DNA of 14,444 nucleotides from CAYMND01 sp964465065 (GTDB taxonomy: Bacteria > Acidobacteriota > Aminicenantia > UBA2199), in contig CAYXHZ010000074.1 of assembly GCA_964465065.1 (NCBI GenBank), positions 1-14,444 on the forward strand. The letters are read 5' to 3'. The notes beneath the pieces are model-generated. The model saw nothing but the letters and a program-made list of their open reading frames with translations, was not told the origin of the DNA and did no database searches. The translations under genes were made by a program, and so were the position numbers. This document shows positions 11,971-14,444 of the stretch, in pieces. Each line of letters opens with the position of its first letter. Position 1 is the first letter of the stretch.

Positions 11971-14444
11971 ATGAACAGCAAAACCTTCCACCGAATTCTG
12001 ACAATAGGCGGTACCATCCTGCTGCTGGGCAGCATCCTGAGCGCTTCGGTCGCATACGTCCCCGTCCAACCGCAAGCAGGCAACGATGTCCACTTCACCC
12101 TGATCCCCCCCCCGAGCGTGTTTCTGGTCAATACGATCAGCTGGGAATTCGGCGACGGTGCGACCGCCGAGCGGAATTACTCGGTTCTAGACGTCACCCA
12201 TGCCTATTCACAGCCCGGTACCTATGGAATAACGGTCCACTACTTCATCGGCCACCTTTCCAGTGCTCCGACCCCGGTTACCGAAACCGCCATCATAACC
12301 GTACTCGCACCGCCCAAAAGCATTACCTTTCAACCCAGTCTGCCCAGACCCTGCGAGCCAGTCAAGTTCCAGGCAAGCGGATACCTGTCGGACCGGCTCC
12401 GATGGGATTTCGGCGACGGCTGCACCAGCACCGGCGCTTCCAGCATGAGTCATCCGTATGCAGCGGCCGGGACCTTCATGGTTAAGGTCTACGACAACAA
12501 CGGCAGCGATACCAATCCCGCTTCCATCCAGGTGAAAGTGCTGGAAAAGCGGTCGCTGGCGGTGCTGACGGCCCAGCCCAATACCTGTCAGGCGGTTTCC
12601 TTTCAGGCGTCCGGTTTTTTGTCGGGTGAACTGCGCTGGGACTTCGGCGACGGCGCTACCGCCACCGGCAAGAGCGACATTACCCACAGCTACGGAGCAG
12701 TCGGGAACTATATCGTGCAGGCTTACGAGCGCAACGGGGACTGTCAGGGCACGGCCAGAGCGACGGTAACGGTCGGCGAGAAGCGCAGCCTGACCCTGCT
12801 GACCCCGCAACCCAGGACCGGGCAGCCGGTCGGTTTCCAGGCCGCCGGCTTCAATTCCGGCTGCATCCTGTGGAATTTCGGCGACGGCCAGGCACCGGTC
12901 CAGGGCGGCAGCTCGATCAGCCATGTTTTCCAGAAACCCGGCCAATTCCTGGTGAAGGCCGGCGACGAATGCGGCGTAGTCCCCTGCCAGGCCAGCCTGA
13001 CACTGAACGTCGAGGCTTCGCAGGGTCCAACGGCACCGTTTGCGCTCTCCTACCTCGTCCTCCGCTTCGAGAACGGCTCTAAAAACGTGGCGATCGCCAA
13101 GAACAGCACCGGTCTGTGCGCCTATGCCGACCTCAAGTTCGAGGGCGGCGGCATACTCGAAGTGCAATGGCAGGTGGATGGCAAGCCCTTCGCGCTGAGC
13201 AGCCACAGTCTCAACTTTGCCGGCCAGCAGACGATCAGCTCGCCGAAAATTCCCGGTCTGCCTTCCCAGGAGCTCGGCCTGCACACCGTTTCGCTGCGCA
13301 TCCTCAATCCGGCCACCGCCATCATCATTCCGACGATCAGCTATTCTGTCGTCGCCCAGCAGCACGAACCACCGATTCACAGCCTGCTGGCCCCGCTCAT
13401 CGAAACCGTCAGCCCCGACAGCCTCGATCAGGGCAAAGAGTATACCCTGACCCTGCAGGGCAAACGCCTGAGCGCCGACACCGTCGTCTCGCTGGGCAGC
13501 GGCATCGCCGTCAACACCTTCACCTTCACGAGCCCCCAGCAGGCCTCAATCAAGGTCTTCGTGGCCCCGACCGCCAAAACCGGCGAACGGAAGGCCCGGG
13601 CCCAAAACGCTAAAGGCAGCAACACCGGCCCCGGGCAGGTGCTGGTGAATGTGTTCAGCAAACCGCCGAGCGGTCCCATCCCTTTCCTGTGTCAGGACAT
13701 CAACGCCATCACCATGGAGTTCATCAAGCTGACTCTGCCGGTCTGGTATACCGGCAGCGGCATGAACACCAATCTGGTCGTCGGCAAAGACATTCTGCTC
13801 GAGGAACTGTCCGACGGAACGAAAATCTGGCAGCACCAAGTCCCCGAAAACGACAAACCGCAGCTGAAAATTCCCACCGTTAACGATCTGACTGTATTGC
13901 GCTGGCTGCCGAACGGTCCGGTTTACGATTACCAGGAAGTCCGCTTCTTCGACGCCCGCAGCGATTTTCTCCTGTACAGCCAAAAGCTGTCCAGCTCGGC
14001 CTCCAGTCTGCCCCTGAGCGGCAGGATCCTGACCGAGATTTTCGCCAGCAAGACCGCCAACGCTCACAAGATCGCGATCTTGGCCGGAATCAAAGAAGAC
14101 AGCACCCCGGACATCCTGCCTCCACAGGTCAAATTCGTCTACGACGGTATGGAACAGGCCGACATTCTCTGGCAGGTGGTCGGAATCAGCCGCTACCCCT
14201 GCGTCTACGACTCCCATAAACCGAACTCCAACCAGACCGATAAAGATCTGGCCGTTGCCTGTTCGGAACGCTGGATGTTCAAGCTGCCCCGCAAACCGAC
14301 CGGCATCGACTGTGTCGGTAACGTCATGCAGCAAGGCGAGGTCGAAATCACCGTCGAGAACCAGAGCAAGCAATCCCAGCAAGGGAGTATCGACTATGTC
14401 GGCGACCAGATGTTCATCCGCGGCTCGTTCGACCTGAACAATTC
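11971..14444 (+). CDS. Secreted PKD-repeat/IPT-like surface protein (3'-truncated by window edge)
   Basis: The frame is open for 824 codons with no stop before the window ends. It starts with a signal peptide or anchor (about 1-27, core ILTIGGTILLLGSIL). Four PKD-type repeats follow, marked by W-x-FGDG at residues 58, 145, 223 and 301. A beta-rich segment (about 355-465) and an IPT/TIG-like domain (about 472-561, IETVSPDSLDQGKEYTL) come next, then an unrecognised region to 824 with WQHQ and RWLPNGPVYDYQEV. PKD and IPT domains are extracellular adhesion or scaffold modules; no enzyme motif is seen. The gene begins 12 nt after the barrel gene and is the third or later gene of the sigma54 operon. 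Being secreted and next to a barrel, it may be displayed on the surface (inference). Total length is unknown. Confidence 0.88.
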   Translation, partial: MNSKTFHRILTIGGTILLLGSILSASVAYVPVQPQAGNDVHFTLIPPPSVFLVNTISWEFGDGATAERNYSVLDVTHAYSQPGTYGITVHYFIGHLSSAPTPVTETAIITVLAPPKSITFQPSLPRPCEPVKFQASGYLSDRLRWDFGDGCTSTGASSMSHPYAAAGTFMVKVYDNNGSDTNPASIQVKVLEKRSLAVLTAQPNTCQAVSFQASGFLSGELRWDFGDGATATGKSDITHSYGAVGNYIVQAYERNGDCQGTARATVTVGEKRSLTLLTPQPRTGQPVGFQAAGFNSGCILWNFGDGQAPVQGGSSISHVFQKPGQFLVKAGDECGVVPCQASLTLNVEASQGPTAPFALSYLVLRFENGSKNVAIAKNSTGLCAYADLKFEGGGILEVQWQVDGKPFALSSHSLNFAGQQTISSPKIPGLPSQELGLHTVSLRILNPATAIIIPTISYSVVAQQHEPPIHSLLAPLIETVSPDSLDQGKEYTLTLQGKRLSADTVVSLGSGIAVNTFTFTSPQQASIKVFVAPTAKTGERKARAQNAKGSNTGPGQVLVNVFSKPPSGPIPFLCQDINAITMEFIKLTLPVWYTGSGMNTNLVVGKDILLEELSDGTKIWQHQVPENDKPQLKIPTVNDLTVLRWLPNGPVYDYQEVRFFDARSDFLLYSQKLSSSASSLPLSGRILTEIFASKTANAHKIAILAGIKEDSTPDILPPQVKFVYDGMEQADILWQVVGISRYPCVYDSHKPNSNQTDKDLAVACSERWMFKLPRKPTGIDCVGNVMQQGEVEITVENQSKQSQQGSIDYVGDQMFIRGSFDLNN

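Overview
The window has a GC-rich coding style, with many G/C third positions and long antisense shadow frames. It carries two FHA-domain sigma54 activators, a Ser/Thr kinase and secreted PKD and beta-barrel proteins. This suggests a Gram-negative bacterium of the former Deltaproteobacteria, perhaps a Desulfuromonadales-like lineage; that placement is inference from gene content only. No mobile element, CRISPR array or rRNA is visible.

Layout. Positions 2-52 hold the last codons of a plus-strand gene. Positions 85-2510 (minus) are a housekeeping nadC-nadB operon for NAD synthesis. Divergent from it at 2613-3953 (plus) is an FHA/AAA+/Fis activator, here FHA-EBP1. A tRNA-Asn(GTT) gene (3961-4036, minus) with a near-consensus promoter and a small thiamine-binding-like protein (4089-4397, minus) follow. 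Positions 4490-7768 (plus) encode a 1092-residue receptor: signal peptide, about 14 propeller blades, Y_Y_Y domain, one membrane span and a cytoplasmic Ser/Thr kinase. Tail-to-tail with it is a second FHA activator with a central GAF-like region (7765-9543, minus), FHA-EBP2. Divergent from FHA-EBP2 is a probable secretion/surface operon. It has an excellent sigma54 promoter at 9717-9733, a 69-residue SmpA-like ORF, a 650-residue probable outer-membrane beta-barrel protein and a PKD-repeat protein that runs off the window end.

Proposed logic (inference). The periplasmic propellers sense a ligand and the cytoplasmic kinase phosphorylates Thr residues. One or both FHA domains read the phosphothreonine, and the AAA+ activators open sigma54 promoters such as 9717-9733. 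This would switch on the cell-surface operon. The receptor resembles a Bacteroides-type hybrid two-component sensor whose histidine kinase has been replaced by a eukaryotic-like Ser/Thr kinase.

Other points. FHA-EBP2 has GAFTDA instead of GAFTGA in its sigma54-contact loop. FHA-EBP1 keeps GAFTGA but lacks the usual NCAA segment with the glutamate-switch Asn. Three genes (nadC, FHA-EBP1, FHA-EBP2) have a -10 box only 5-7 nt before the ATG, which predicts leaderless mRNAs.
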